33,374 bases of DNA from UMGS172 sp045649545 (GCA_045649545.1 JAZRQE010000002.1:1-33374), one strand, 5' to 3'. Counted from the stretch's first letter, positions 9,455 to 18,014 are shown. Made by a program: numbers and translations. The notes: generated by a model not told the origin, from the letters alone.

Positions 9455-10087
9455 TTAATAATTTTCCTCGGTGGGTACTGCGGTTGAGGGTATTGTATCA
9501 ATAATCTCAATTACACCGCTTCTGCCGTAAAGTGATGGTGTAATAAAAGCAGTGTAACCCTGCCCTGCATCGCTTGTCCATTCTACCGCACGGCGTCGAG
9601 GTAAAGCACAAAGTGAAAACAGTGTCATCATTACACCTCCGTGCATAACGGCAGTTGCCTCGAAAACTTCCTGCTCCATCATTTTACGTACCATTATATT
9701 TAACCCTAAAACAATACGCTCACAAAATGCGGCAGAGTCTTCACCATTAGGCGGAGCGGCACGTCCTGCAGTCCATTCAGTATATTTAGGGTTATCGGCT
9801 AACTCGAAAGCAGTTTTGTTCTCAAAATCGCCGAAATCAAACTCCTTTAATTCCTCAACGACATAAGGGTCGGTATCAGGGAAAAGAATTTCACAGGTTT
9901 CAAGGCAACGCTTTAAAGGACTTGTAAAAAGTAAGCCCGTTTCAGGCAATTCGCCCTTTACCCTTATTCGGTCAAGCTCGTCAGCACTGCTATCGGAAAG
10001 CGGCAAATCTGTAACACCGATATATCTGCCGTCAGTATTAGCTTCGGTCAACCCGTGTCGGATAAAATGTATTCTATATGTTCTCAT
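9455..10087 (-). CDS. Histidine phosphatase family protein (phosphoglycerate-mutase-like)
   Basis: A 210-residue soluble protein of the histidine phosphatase superfamily, which uses a phospho-histidine intermediate. The start of the chain holds the signature FIRHGLTEAN with the catalytic RHG at residues 10-12. Other core residues are the second arginine in SPLKRCLETCE, the acidic EFDFGDFE loop, and the second histidine in AVMHGGVMM. Length and motif spacing fit CobC/GpmB-like phosphatases, but no cobalamin genes are nearby, so the substrate is unknown. The ATG at 10087 has AAGGAG seven bases upstream. It is divergent from the XRE regulator and convergent with the LtaS-like gene. Confidence 0.85.
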   Translation of the reverse strand: MRTYRIHFIRHGLTEANTDGRYIGVTDLPLSDSSADELDRIRVKGELPETGLLFTSPLKRCLETCEILFPDTDPYVVEELKEFDFGDFENKTAFELADNPKYTEWTAGRAAPPNGEDSAAFCERIVLGLNIMVRKMMEQEVFEATAVMHGGVMMTLFSLCALPRRRAVEWTSDAGQGYTAFITPSLYGRSGVIEIIDTIPSTAVPTEENY

Positions 10088-10128
10088 AATATCTCCTTTT
10101 CAATATAACGCCAAAATTCGATATACTA

Positions 10129-10195
10129 TTTGTATATTTTCACAGTATACAAAACCTTTCTTTTATAGTATACTTGTTAACAGTGATAAATGCAA
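10129..10195. promoter_or_regulatory. Divergent control region with promoter and inverted repeat
   Basis: For the leftward histidine phosphatase gene there is a good promoter: TTGCAT (10190-10195), 17 bases, TATACT (10167-10172). Next to it lies a perfect dyad, TTTGTATA (10129-10136) and TATACAAA (10146-10153), separated by nine bases. The heptamer AGTATAC occurs at 10144-10150 and again at 10167-10173. This layout fits an operator for the adjacent XRE-type regulator. No convincing rightward promoter was found. Confidence 0.45.
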
Positions 10196-10209
10196 GAGAG
10201 GTTTAAAAA

Positions 10210-10761
10210 ATGCTTTGTAAATTTCCTAAAATATTATCGGAGTTGCGTTCAACTAAAGGCATCTCCCAAAAACAGGCAGCGGCAGAATTAGGTATTTCGC
10301 CAGCCCTACTTTCACACTATGAAAACGGAATCAGGGAATGCGGACTTGACTTTTTATTAAGAATTGCGGAATACTATTCTGTAAGCTGTGACTATTTGTT
10401 AGGCAAAAGTTCGATTAAAAACCCCATAGTTTACGAGACCGAGCCTGAAGCCACCGCTTTGGACGGAATTTTAAAAATTGCAAAAGAACATAACGAAAAC
10501 GTACACAACATTTTAAGCCGAATCAGTCAGGTCGAAAGCTACAGAATGGCACGTTCACTTTGCGATACCGCCTCAAGAAGCAACCGTTTTACATTTGAAC
10601 TTGACGACCGCGAGTACCGTGACCTTTGCAACGGCACAGTCAGTGTACTATATGCAAAGTTGAGTGAACTGGGTAAAGAACGTAAACGCTTGCCCCAAGT
10701 TGCCGATAATTACAGTGACGTTATCGCCTTGGCTGAAAAAGAACTCAAAAGCCATATATAA
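10210..10761 (+). CDS. XRE-family helix-turn-helix transcriptional regulator
   Basis: A 183-residue protein with an N-terminal Cro/C1-type DNA-binding domain at about residues 8-62: GISQKQAAAELGISPALLSHYE contains the two helices, followed by the usual end motif CDYLLGKSS. The rest (about 75-183) is mostly helical, charged and not recognised; it may serve dimerisation or sensing. The ATG has AGAGAGG eight bases upstream. The serpin gene starts 42 bases after its stop on the same strand without a clear terminator between, so the two are probably cotranscribed. Likely targets are its own promoter region and the divergent phosphatase. This is inference from position and the inverted repeat there. 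Confidence 0.88.
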   Translation: MLCKFPKILSELRSTKGISQKQAAAELGISPALLSHYENGIRECGLDFLLRIAEYYSVSCDYLLGKSSIKNPIVYETEPEATALDGILKIAKEHNENVHNILSRISQVESYRMARSLCDTASRSNRFTFELDDREYRDLCNGTVSVLYAKLSELGKERKRLPQVADNYSDVIALAEKELKSHI

Positions 10762-10803
10762 ACCACAACAAACCACCGTCACTGACCCCAAAAGGAGCTT
10801 TTT

Positions 10804-12036
10804 ATGAAACTTAACCGAATTCTACTGTTTGCACTCTGTCTTGCTTTAGGTTTAACCGTCGCCTGCAGTTCTGTTTCTGCCGCAACTGTTAACTTAATGG
10901 ACGGTATTTCCGCCCAAGACACCCACGGTAAACCCGCTGACGAAAAGTTTATCAACTCGCAAGCTGAATTATATTTAAAACTGTATAAGGATTCATTCGC
11001 TGCCTCGAATAATGAAAATCTTTTAATTTCACCTTTATCGGTTTCGGTTGCATTAAGTATGACCTTAAACGGTGCTTCGGGTGAAACACATCAGGAAATC
11101 AAAGAGTTTTTGGGCGGAATGGATTTAGAAGATTTAAACGCTTACCAGAATTCATTCTTAAAACGCCACAATAATGAATACCTTAAAAATGCAAACTCGG
11201 TTTGGTTTAGGGAAAGCGAGCACCTTGCCGTGAATAAACCCTTTTTACAAACCAATGCCGACACTTACGGTGCAGGAATTTTCAAATCGCCCTTTGATGA
11301 TTCTACTGTAAAGGACATCAACGCTTGGGTTAAGAAAAACACCGACGGGCAAATTGAAAACTTGATTGACACAATTGACCCGTATACCGTAATGTACCTT
11401 ATAAACGCCGTATCATTTGAGGCTAAATGGGCTGAAAAATATGAAAACAAGCCCTCAAACTCAACCTTCCACGCCGCATCGGGCAAAAATGAAACCGCCC
11501 AAATGATGATTTCAGACGAAAGTACCTACCTTGAAGATAACAAGGCAACCGGATTTATCAAGCGTTACAAGGGCGGAAAATACAGCTTTGCGGCACTTCT
11601 GCCCAACGAGGGCATCTCTATTACCGATTACATTAACGGACTTGATGCGAAAACGCTAATGAACACCTTAACTAACGCCAAAGGTCAAAATGTTAAGGTA
11701 TATATGCCAAAATTCTCGTTCGACTGTGACACCGATATGACCGCATTGCTGAAAGCAAAAATGCCGTTGGCTTTTGACCAAGTAAAGGCAGATTTCAGCA
11801 CTTTAGGTAAAAGCGACCGCGGAAATATCCATATTGGTGAAGTCGCACACAAAACAAGTATTACGGTTGACATCGACGGCACCAAAGCCGCCGCAGTCAC
11901 CAAGGTCGAGATGACCGACAAAATGAGCATTATGCCGCAAAAAGAAGTCATTTTAAACCAACCTTTCGTGTTTATGATTATCGACAATTCCACAAAATTA
12001 CCGATATTTATCGGAAATTTAATGAGTGTAAAATAA
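10804..12036 (+). CDS. Secreted serpin-family protease inhibitor
   Basis: A 410-residue serpin, a suicide inhibitor of serine or cysteine proteases acting outside the cell. It begins with a signal peptide. TVAC at 18-21 resembles a lipobox imperfectly, so it may be a lipoprotein or be cut after SVSAA. The serpin core shows NAVSFEAKW (201-209) and the C-terminal NQPFVFMIIDNSTKLPIFIGN. The reactive loop hinge is DGTKAAAVT (358-366). Small residues at P12-P9 argue for an inhibitory serpin, though P17 is Ile rather than Glu and P13 is Lys. Counting from P15 Gly359 puts P1 at Lys373 and P1' at Met374, but the loop is about two residues longer than in alpha-1-antitrypsin, so P1 is uncertain. The RBS AAAGGAG is well placed. 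It follows the XRE regulator. Confidence 0.93.
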   Translation: MKLNRILLFALCLALGLTVACSSVSAATVNLMDGISAQDTHGKPADEKFINSQAELYLKLYKDSFAASNNENLLISPLSVSVALSMTLNGASGETHQEIKEFLGGMDLEDLNAYQNSFLKRHNNEYLKNANSVWFRESEHLAVNKPFLQTNADTYGAGIFKSPFDDSTVKDINAWVKKNTDGQIENLIDTIDPYTVMYLINAVSFEAKWAEKYENKPSNSTFHAASGKNETAQMMISDESTYLEDNKATGFIKRYKGGKYSFAALLPNEGISITDYINGLDAKTLMNTLTNAKGQNVKVYMPKFSFDCDTDMTALLKAKMPLAFDQVKADFSTLGKSDRGNIHIGEVAHKTSITVDIDGTKAAAVTKVEMTDKMSIMPQKEVILNQPFVFMIIDNSTKLPIFIGNLMSVK

Positions 12037-12048
12037 TGTATACTATAC

Positions 12049-12083
12049 AAAAACAACCCCGCCAAAATGGCGGGGTTGTTTTT
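12049..12083. terminator. Bidirectional terminator between serpin and galM
   Basis: A perfect 15-base dyad, arms 12049-12063 and 12069-12083, with a five-base loop, a GC-rich core and A/T runs on the outside. It ends the serpin transcript and the metG-tatD-galM transcript. The partly overlapping TGTATACTATACA (12037-12049) is a separate small palindrome. Confidence 0.9.
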
Positions 12084-12093
12084 GTTCTAAATA

Positions 12094-13131
12094 TTATTTT
12101 ACAGTTAATCTATACGATGTTGTGTGGCGGTAAATATCACCTTTTTTGAGAATAGGTGACGGGAAATGAGCAAACGAGGTGGAATTTGGGAAACCTTGTG
12201 TTTCAATACAAACAGCACTGTGCGGGCGATATTTAACACCGTATTTTCCGATATTCTCGGCTATAAAATTACCTGAATAAATTTGAGCACCCGGCTGGTC
12301 GGTACAGCAAACCATTTCTATGCCCGATTTTTCACTGTAAAGACGTGCAAACTCGCGGAAACCGTTACCCTGGAGCACAAAATTATGGTCGATACCGCCG
12401 CCGGCTATAATATGTTTATCCTCTACAGCGTTTATAACCGGACCTAAAGCCTTGCCAAGGCTAAAATCAAAGATTGTATCACGCACCGCCAAAATATTGC
12501 CGTTAGCAAGGCCGTCACTGTCGCACTCGCAAAAAGCCGAGGCCTGAAGTTGCAAATTATGGTCATAAATAACCGTACCCTTATCAGCACCGTCAAGATT
12601 AAAATAAGCGTGGTTGGTGAGATTTACAATTGTATCGGCATCACATTTTGCAGAATAATCCAGTGTCAGCGTGCCGTCTTGGGACAAACTATAAATTACA
12701 CTCATTTCCATATTCCCGGGATAACCCTCATCATTATCGGGGCTGAAAAGTGAAAACTCCAACTGAGTATCGGACAGTTCTTTAACATTGAAAACCTTAT
12801 GGCTAAAACCGACCTTACCTCCGTGCAAATGGTTAGGGCCATTGTTTATATAAAGGTTGTATTCCTTACCGTTAAGCGTAAATTTACCCTTTTCAATGCG
12901 GTTTCCAAAGCGACCGATTACCGAACCCATATAACCGACATCGCCGGTGTAAGGCGTAATTTCATCAAAACCCAAAACAACATCGGTCGGGTTGCCGTCA
13001 CGGTCAGGACCTGAAAATTTTATAAGTGTTGCACCGAAATCGGTAATAGCGGCACTAAAATTACCACACTCTAAATGATAAAGAAAAACCTCTTTACCGT
13101 CAGGCAATTTTCCAAATGACGTTTTCTTCAT
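12094..13131 (-). CDS. galM: Aldose 1-epimerase (galactose mutarotase)
   Basis: A 345-residue cytoplasmic enzyme that interconverts alpha and beta anomers of aldoses such as galactose and glucose, feeding the Leloir pathway. The substrate-binding histidine motif NGPNHLHGG lies at 97-105, the catalytic histidine in NLTNHAYFNLDG (His174), and the catalytic glutamate in VCIETQGFPNS (Glu310). The chain could begin at a GTG at 13146 overlapping the tatD stop, but the ATG at 13131 has AGGGTGAT at proper distance. It is the last gene of the metG-tatD-galM run and ends at a strong terminator. No other sugar genes are adjacent. Confidence 0.94.
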   Translation of the reverse strand: MKKTSFGKLPDGKEVFLYHLECGNFSAAITDFGATLIKFSGPDRDGNPTDVVLGFDEITPYTGDVGYMGSVIGRFGNRIEKGKFTLNGKEYNLYINNGPNHLHGGKVGFSHKVFNVKELSDTQLEFSLFSPDNDEGYPGNMEMSVIYSLSQDGTLTLDYSAKCDADTIVNLTNHAYFNLDGADKGTVIYDHNLQLQASAFCECDSDGLANGNILAVRDTIFDFSLGKALGPVINAVEDKHIIAGGGIDHNFVLQGNGFREFARLYSEKSGIEMVCCTDQPGAQIYSGNFIAENIGKYGVKYRPHSAVCIETQGFPNSTSFAHFPSPILKKGDIYRHTTSYRLTVK

Positions 13132-13142
13132 AATATCACCCT

Positions 13143-13949
13143 TCACTTTATTTTAGTAAATAGATTTAACGCGTTTTGGTAGGTCACATTCAGCACTTCT
13201 TCAACCGAGATGCCCTTAATTTCGGCAACCTTTAATGCGATATAATAAATATATGCCGAATGACAAGCGTTTCCCCTAAACGGCACGGGTGCAAGATAGG
13301 GTGCGTCGGTTTCAAGCAGTATTCTGTCAAGCGGTATCGCTTGGAGAGTTTCAACCAATTTGCGTGCATTTTTAAAGGTCACCACACCGCCAACACCGAT
13401 ATAAAGTCCCAATTTCACCAATTCCAAGGCCATTTCGGGACTGCCTGAAAAACAGTGCAACGAGCCTTTTGGTTTAACCTCACGCAGCACGTCTAAAGTA
13501 TCACCGTGAGCCTCACGGTCATGCACTATTACGGGCAATTCCAGTTCATTTGCCAACTCACACTGACAGCGGAAAACATCAATCTGTAAATCGCGGCGGT
13601 CACTCGAATAATGATAGTCAAGACCGATTTCACCAATAGCTACCACACTTTTATTTTGTGCTAACTCACGCAATTTAACCTCGTCAAGCGTCAAACCCCT
13701 TGTTTCAACAAATTCGGGGTGAATACCCACCGCAGTATAGCAAAACGGGAATTTTTCCGACATCTCAAGGCACTTTTTGGCAGAGCCTTCAAGGTCGGTC
13801 GCATTGTTTATTATACACCCTACTCCATTCTGTGACAAAGCCGAGAGTAGTTCCTCTCGGCAATCGTCAAATATGGTATCATCATAATGTGCGTGGGTGT
13901 CAAAAATTGAATTTTTAGGAGCAAACAACTCCTGCTTTAAATCAAACAT
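13143..13949 (-). CDS. tatD: TatD family metal-dependent hydrolase/DNase
   Basis: A 268-residue TIM-barrel metallohydrolase of the TatD family (YcfH/YabD-like), associated with DNase activity. All metal ligands expected for the family are present: His19 and His21 in DTHAHYDD, Glu107 in GEIGLDYH, His143 in VIVHDRE, His165 in HCFSG, and Asp215 in LLETDAPYLAP. It starts five bases after the metG stop, and metG-tatD adjacency is common in Firmicutes. The Shine-Dalgarno, AAGG inside the end of metG, is rather weak and distant, which suggests translational coupling. It ends with TGA, showing that TGA is a stop codon here. Confidence 0.94.
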   Translation of the reverse strand: MFDLKQELFAPKNSIFDTHAHYDDTIFDDCREELLSALSQNGVGCIINNATDLEGSAKKCLEMSEKFPFCYTAVGIHPEFVETRGLTLDEVKLRELAQNKSVVAIGEIGLDYHYSSDRRDLQIDVFRCQCELANELELPVIVHDREAHGDTLDVLREVKPKGSLHCFSGSPEMALELVKLGLYIGVGGVVTFKNARKLVETLQAIPLDRILLETDAPYLAPVPFRGNACHSAYIYYIALKVAEIKGISVEEVLNVTYQNALNLFTKIK

Positions 13950-13953
13950 TTAA

Positions 13954-15891
13954 TTATCTTACCTTACTTCCGGCAGGAACACCGTCCAAGAAAATAACCT
14001 TAACGTCATCCTCGCCCGCGTCAGCAGCTAAAATCATACCTTGAGACTCAACACCGCAAAGAGTAGCAGGTTTAAGGTTTGCAACACAGATAACGGTTTT
14101 CCCTACCAATTCGTCAGGTGTGTACCACTTTGCAATACCAGACGCCACGGTACGCTCAGTACCGCTACCATCGTCAAGAGTTAATTTCAAAAGCTTCTTT
14201 GCCTTTTTAACCGGCTCGCAAGCGATAATCTTGCAAGCACGCAAATCTATTTTAGCAAATTCGTCAATCGAAATTTCGGAAAGGAATGCAATATTCTCTT
14301 TCTTCTCTTCTGCTTTTTGGGCGGCTTTAGCCTTTGTCTCATTTTCGGCGGCAATTTCCGATAAAACCTTTTCTGTATCAATACGTGCGAACAAAGGCTG
14401 ACCCTCACCTACAGCAAAACCATCAACCGCACCGAATGTCAGACAGTCGCAGTCGCACTTAATCTGTGCTGTAATTTTTTCTGCACTTTCGGGGATAATC
14501 GGTGCCAACAACTGGGCTAACAGTCTGATGCCTTCCAAAAGGTTATACATTACGGCTTCAAGACGGTCTCTTTGAGCCTCGTCTTTAGCTAATGCCCAAG
14601 GCATAGTTTCATCAATATACTTATTGCAACGGCGAGCGAGGTTCATTACACATTCGCAAGCGTCAGCGTTTTTGTAAGCCTCCATTAACTGACCGTACTT
14701 TTCAATTGTGTTGATGGCAGTATCACGCAAATCTTTGTCAAACTCATCAAAATCAGCAGTAGGTTTCTTAACAGTTCCGCCGAAGTACTTATTGGTCATA
14801 GCGATTGTACGGTTTACAAGGTTGCCCAAGGTGTTTGCAAGGTCGGTATTATACTTATTGATAAAATTCTCATAAGTAATCACACCGTCTTGTGCAAACG
14901 GCATTTCGGAAAGCAAATAATATCTTACAGCATCGGTGCCGAAGCGGTTAACCATTTCGTCAGCGTAAATTACGTTACCCTTGGATTTACTCATTTTATC
15001 ATCACCCGATAATAACCACGGGTGTGCCAAAATCTGTTTCGGCAACGGCTCGCCCAATGCCATAAGGATAATGGGCCAGTAAATTGAATGGAAACGGACA
15101 ATGTCCTTACCGATTACGTGTAAATCGGCAGGCCAATATTTTTTATACATATCCGAACTTCCGTCGGGATTATAGCCAACACCTGTAATATAGTTGGAAA
15201 GAGCATCAATCCAAACGTAGATTACGTGTTTCGGGTCAAACTCAACCGGCACACCCCAAGAGAATGTACTTCTTGAAACACAAAGGTCAGCAAGACCGGG
15301 TTTAATGAAGTTGTTGACCATCTCAGCCTTACGAGAAGCCGGCTGGAAAAAGTCAGGCATACTTTCGTAATACTCAACCAATCTATCCTGATATTTACTT
15401 AAACGTAAGAAATAAGACTCCTCTTTAGAGTCAATACATTCTCTTCCGCAGTCGGGACATTTACCGTCAACCAACTGCGAAGCAGTAAAGAACGACTCAC
15501 ACGGTACACAATATTTACCCTCGTAAACGCTCTTATAAATATCATCCTGCTCGTACAGTTTTTTGAAAATTTTCTTTACGGCATCCTCGTGGTCGGCATC
15601 GGTAGTGCGTATAAAGCGGTCATAAGTGACGTTTAAGCAATCCCAAACCGACTTGATTTCACCTGCAACCTGGTCAACCAACTCTTTCGGAGTTACGCCC
15701 ATTTCCTTTGCGTTTTCCTCTATTTTCTGACCATGCTCGTCCGAACCGGTCAAGAAATGCACGTCAAAGCCCTTTTTACGCTTGTAGCGTGCAATCATAT
15801 CAGCCAAAACTATATCGTAAGAGTTGCCGATGTGCGGTTTTCTTGATGCATAAGCAATGGCTGTTGTAATGTAAAATTTCTTTTGTTCCAT
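13954..15891 (-). CDS. metG: Methionyl-tRNA synthetase
   Basis: A 645-residue class I aminoacyl-tRNA synthetase that attaches methionine to tRNA-Met in the cytoplasm. The first signature appears as HIGN (20-23) instead of HIGH, and KMSKS is at 299-303. The zinc knuckle cysteines are at 128, 131, 145 and 148. The C-terminal 105 residues or so form the EMAP/Arc1p-like tRNA-binding domain (FAKIDLRACKI to QGMILAA), which dimerises the enzyme. GGAAGG lies about nine bases before the ATG. It is first gene of an operon with tatD and galM and has its own promoter and a short leader with two hairpins. Confidence 0.97.
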   Translation of the reverse strand: MEQKKFYITTAIAYASRKPHIGNSYDIVLADMIARYKRKKGFDVHFLTGSDEHGQKIEENAKEMGVTPKELVDQVAGEIKSVWDCLNVTYDRFIRTTDADHEDAVKKIFKKLYEQDDIYKSVYEGKYCVPCESFFTASQLVDGKCPDCGRECIDSKEESYFLRLSKYQDRLVEYYESMPDFFQPASRKAEMVNNFIKPGLADLCVSRSTFSWGVPVEFDPKHVIYVWIDALSNYITGVGYNPDGSSDMYKKYWPADLHVIGKDIVRFHSIYWPIILMALGEPLPKQILAHPWLLSGDDKMSKSKGNVIYADEMVNRFGTDAVRYYLLSEMPFAQDGVITYENFINKYNTDLANTLGNLVNRTIAMTNKYFGGTVKKPTADFDEFDKDLRDTAINTIEKYGQLMEAYKNADACECVMNLARRCNKYIDETMPWALAKDEAQRDRLEAVMYNLLEGIRLLAQLLAPIIPESAEKITAQIKCDCDCLTFGAVDGFAVGEGQPLFARIDTEKVLSEIAAENETKAKAAQKAEEKKENIAFLSEISIDEFAKIDLRACKIIACEPVKKAKKLLKLTLDDGSGTERTVASGIAKWYTPDELVGKTVICVANLKPATLCGVESQGMILAADAGEDDVKVIFLDGVPAGSKVR

Positions 15892-15910
15892 TTAAATTTA
15901 CCTTCCTTTT

Positions 15911-15955
15911 GTGCAAATGTGCACCAAATTTTATGCACCGAATGAAAGTGCATAA
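15911..15955 (-). promoter_or_regulatory. metG leader with two GTGCA hairpins
   Basis: Two dyads lie in the roughly 70-base metG leader. The first is TTATGCAC (15948-15955 on the minus strand) with GTGCATAA (15931-15938), loop nine bases. The second is GTGCA-CATT-TGCAC at 15911-15924, directly before the ribosome binding site. Both share the GTGCA core. It does not match a T-box or S-box I know. Confidence 0.5.
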
Positions 15956-15966
15956 ATTTACAGTTT

Positions 15967-15995
15967 ATTTTACCACGATTTCCCTATAATTACAA
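15967..15995 (-). promoter_or_regulatory. Promoter of the metG operon
   Basis: On the minus strand TTGTAA (15990-15995), a 17-base spacer and TAAAAT (15967-15972), with TGG before the -10. Transcription should begin near 15960, so the first leader hairpin lies almost at the 5' end of the message. Confidence 0.65.
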
Positions 15996-16048
15996 GAGGG
16001 CAACAACCAATACATTAAATAATTTTGAATACACGTTTTTACTTTTTC

Positions 16049-16077
16049 TTGCAACGGATTATAATGTATGATAAAAT
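16049..16077 (+). promoter_or_regulatory. Promoter of the leucine-rich-repeat protein gene
   Basis: TTGCAA (16049-16054), a 17-base spacer and TAAAAT (16072-16077), preceded by TGA, again an extended -10. The start is expected near 16084, about 43 bases before the ATG. It is divergent from metG. Confidence 0.65.
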
Positions 16078-16126
16078 AATCAAAAGTGTAGTTTATAACT
16101 AAATTTACCATTTGGAGGTAATTTTA

Positions 16127-17857
16127 ATGAAACTGACAAAAATTTTATCCTGTATTTTGGTTTTGGTACTTGTGCTATCGTTTCCGTTAATTTCGGTTGA
16201 AGCCACAATACCATCATTCCAAGGCGGAATGATTAATGTCGATGGCATTATATACCGTACCTCACGAGATGGTACCGCTACCTTACATAAGGGCAACTTT
16301 ATGCTTAAAGGTGAGTTTGCAATTCCCTCTGAAGTGAATGGTTACATGGTTACTTCTATCGGTGACTACTCGTTTCAGTATTGTGACAAAATAACTTCAA
16401 TTGTAATTCCCGCTACGGTAACCCACATTGGTTACAGTGCTTTTTACGGATGTGAGAAGTTAGAGTCGGTTACCATCCCCGACAGTATAGTTGAAATAGA
16501 ATATGCCGCTTTTTATAACTGTAAATCTTTAAAAACTGCAAAAATTGCCGATATGGTTGCTTGGTGTGCGGCAAAGCTTGACGGTCCTTATGCAAACCCT
16601 GCCCACATTACAGGAAAACTTGATTTTGGCACACCGATGAAAGACTTGGTAATTCCGTCATATATCGAATCAGTCGGAGCATACACCTTTTACGGTTGTA
16701 AGGATATAAACTCGGTACAAATTTCAGAGGGTATTGAAAAAATCGGCGAGTGTGCGTTTTACGGATGTGAAAACCTTACCGAAATAACCGTACCAAAAAG
16801 CGTCATAAAAATAGAAGACGGTGCCTTTTCTGACTGTGGTAAATTATCGGTTGTTGGTGTTTCGCCCGAAAATGCACAGTATAAAAACCTTATCGGTGCC
16901 TTGGTTGAGGTTGAAACCAAAACCCTTATAAAAGGTTTTAACAACACCCAATTGCCTGATGACGGCAGTATTGAACGCATCGGTGCATACGCTTTTTCGG
17001 GTTGTGATAACCTTTCATCTATCATCTTACCCGACTGTATATCATATATCGGCGTCAGTGCCTTTAAGGATTGCCGCAAGCTTGCTTCTGTCACCCTACC
17101 CAAAAATTTAACAAGCATCAACACAGGTCTTTTCTCTGGTTGCGAGCAGCTTAACGGTATAGCCCTTCCTGACAGTCTTTTGCGTATCGGCGGTAACGCC
17201 TTCCGCAACTGTAAAAATCTAACGTCAATAACACTTCCCAAAAACATTACCGAAATAGGCGATTTTACTTTTGCTGATTGTACCGGTTTGACTAAACTTG
17301 AATTTCCCGCCTCACTCACAAAATTAGGTGAAGGTGTTACTGCAGGTGCTACCTCAATCACCTCGCTTACAGTAGAAAACGGCTCGGCGTACTATAGTTC
17401 TGGCAACTGTATAATCAAAAAAGGTACTGTCTTGGCAGGTTGTAAAACCTCAAGAATTCCCATTAACAGTTCAATTTCTAAAATCGAATCATATACATTT
17501 TCTGGACAAACAGGTCTTACACAAATTGCAATTTCAGAAAGTATCAAAAATATCGGCGTAAACGCGTTTGATGGTTGTACCTCTTTGAGTAAGGTTTATT
17601 ACGGCGGCGATGAAACCGATTGGAATGCCGTTAAAATAAGCGAAGGTAACACCGCTTTGGGCGACGCAACTAAACTTTATAATAATACTGATATGCCCGA
17701 AACCTTTGCCTCGGACAATAACGGTTTAGACAACGCCATTTTCGGTGAAAACGGCAATTTGTGGCTCTGGGTGATTATAGTTGCTGTCGTAATTTTAATT
17801 GCCGGTGCAATTGCTACAGTTTTTATTGTAAAACACAAGAAAAAGAAAAATATTTAA
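16127..17857 (+). CDS. BspA-type leucine-rich-repeat surface protein
   Basis: A 576-residue exported protein. It has a signal peptide (about 1-26, ending SVEA), then many leucine-rich repeats of the BspA/Treponema type (LRR_5) of about 23 residues, each with a core like IGxxAFxxCxxLxSIxIP, spread over residues 60-510. A membrane helix at about 545-567 and a basic tail KHKKKKNI anchor it with the repeats outside. Some repeats are interrupted by insertions (about 140-175, 245-280 and 410-445). Such proteins often bind host or bacterial surface ligands, but the partner is unknown. The ATG at 16127 has GGAGG eight bases upstream. A TTG at 16112 in frame is part of that ribosome binding site and was not used. 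Confidence 0.9.
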   Translation: MKLTKILSCILVLVLVLSFPLISVEATIPSFQGGMINVDGIIYRTSRDGTATLHKGNFMLKGEFAIPSEVNGYMVTSIGDYSFQYCDKITSIVIPATVTHIGYSAFYGCEKLESVTIPDSIVEIEYAAFYNCKSLKTAKIADMVAWCAAKLDGPYANPAHITGKLDFGTPMKDLVIPSYIESVGAYTFYGCKDINSVQISEGIEKIGECAFYGCENLTEITVPKSVIKIEDGAFSDCGKLSVVGVSPENAQYKNLIGALVEVETKTLIKGFNNTQLPDDGSIERIGAYAFSGCDNLSSIILPDCISYIGVSAFKDCRKLASVTLPKNLTSINTGLFSGCEQLNGIALPDSLLRIGGNAFRNCKNLTSITLPKNITEIGDFTFADCTGLTKLEFPASLTKLGEGVTAGATSITSLTVENGSAYYSSGNCIIKKGTVLAGCKTSRIPINSSISKIESYTFSGQTGLTQIAISESIKNIGVNAFDGCTSLSKVYYGGDETDWNAVKISEGNTALGDATKLYNNTDMPETFASDNNGLDNAIFGENGNLWLWVIIVAVVILIAGAIATVFIVKHKKKKNI

Positions 17858-17878
17858 ATTAAAAATGTAAGTTAGAAT

Positions 17879-17918
17879 AAAAATGTCAAGTATTTTTTAA
17901 AAAATGCTTGACATTTTT
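17879..17918 (+). terminator. Terminator of the LRR gene
   Basis: An almost perfect 20-base dyad (17879-17898 and 17899-17918, one G-T pair) ending in five T. The centre is T6/A6. Its right arm contains TTGACA, which is also a perfect -35 box for the next gene. Confidence 0.75.
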
Positions 17919-17936
17919 GCTTTAAAGTGGTAAAGT
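17908..17936 (+). promoter_or_regulatory. Promoter of the sodium:solute symporter, overlapping a terminator
   Basis: TTGACA (17908-17913), 17 bases, then TAAAGT (17931-17936) with TGG immediately before. The -35 lies in the right arm of the upstream terminator stem. Start expected near 17943, with a leader of about 70 bases. Confidence 0.65.
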
Positions 17937-17996
17937 ATATGCATTCAATTTATTGCTTTAAAGCGTAACGGTTTAAAGCAACGAAAACCACTTTAA
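17922..17996. promoter_or_regulatory. Nested TTTAAAG inverted repeats in the symporter control region
   Basis: Inner dyad: TTGCTTTAAA (17953-17962) and TTTAAAGCAA (17972-17981), perfect over ten bases with a nine-base spacer. Outer dyad: TTAAAGTGG (17922-17930) and CCACTTTAA (17988-17996), perfect over nine bases. The outer left arm overlaps the promoter spacer, so the full structure exists only in DNA, whereas the inner hairpin would be in the mRNA leader. An operator for an unknown regulator or a structured leader is possible. Confidence 0.5.
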
Positions 17997-18014
17997 GAAA
18001 AGAGTTGTTTTTAA

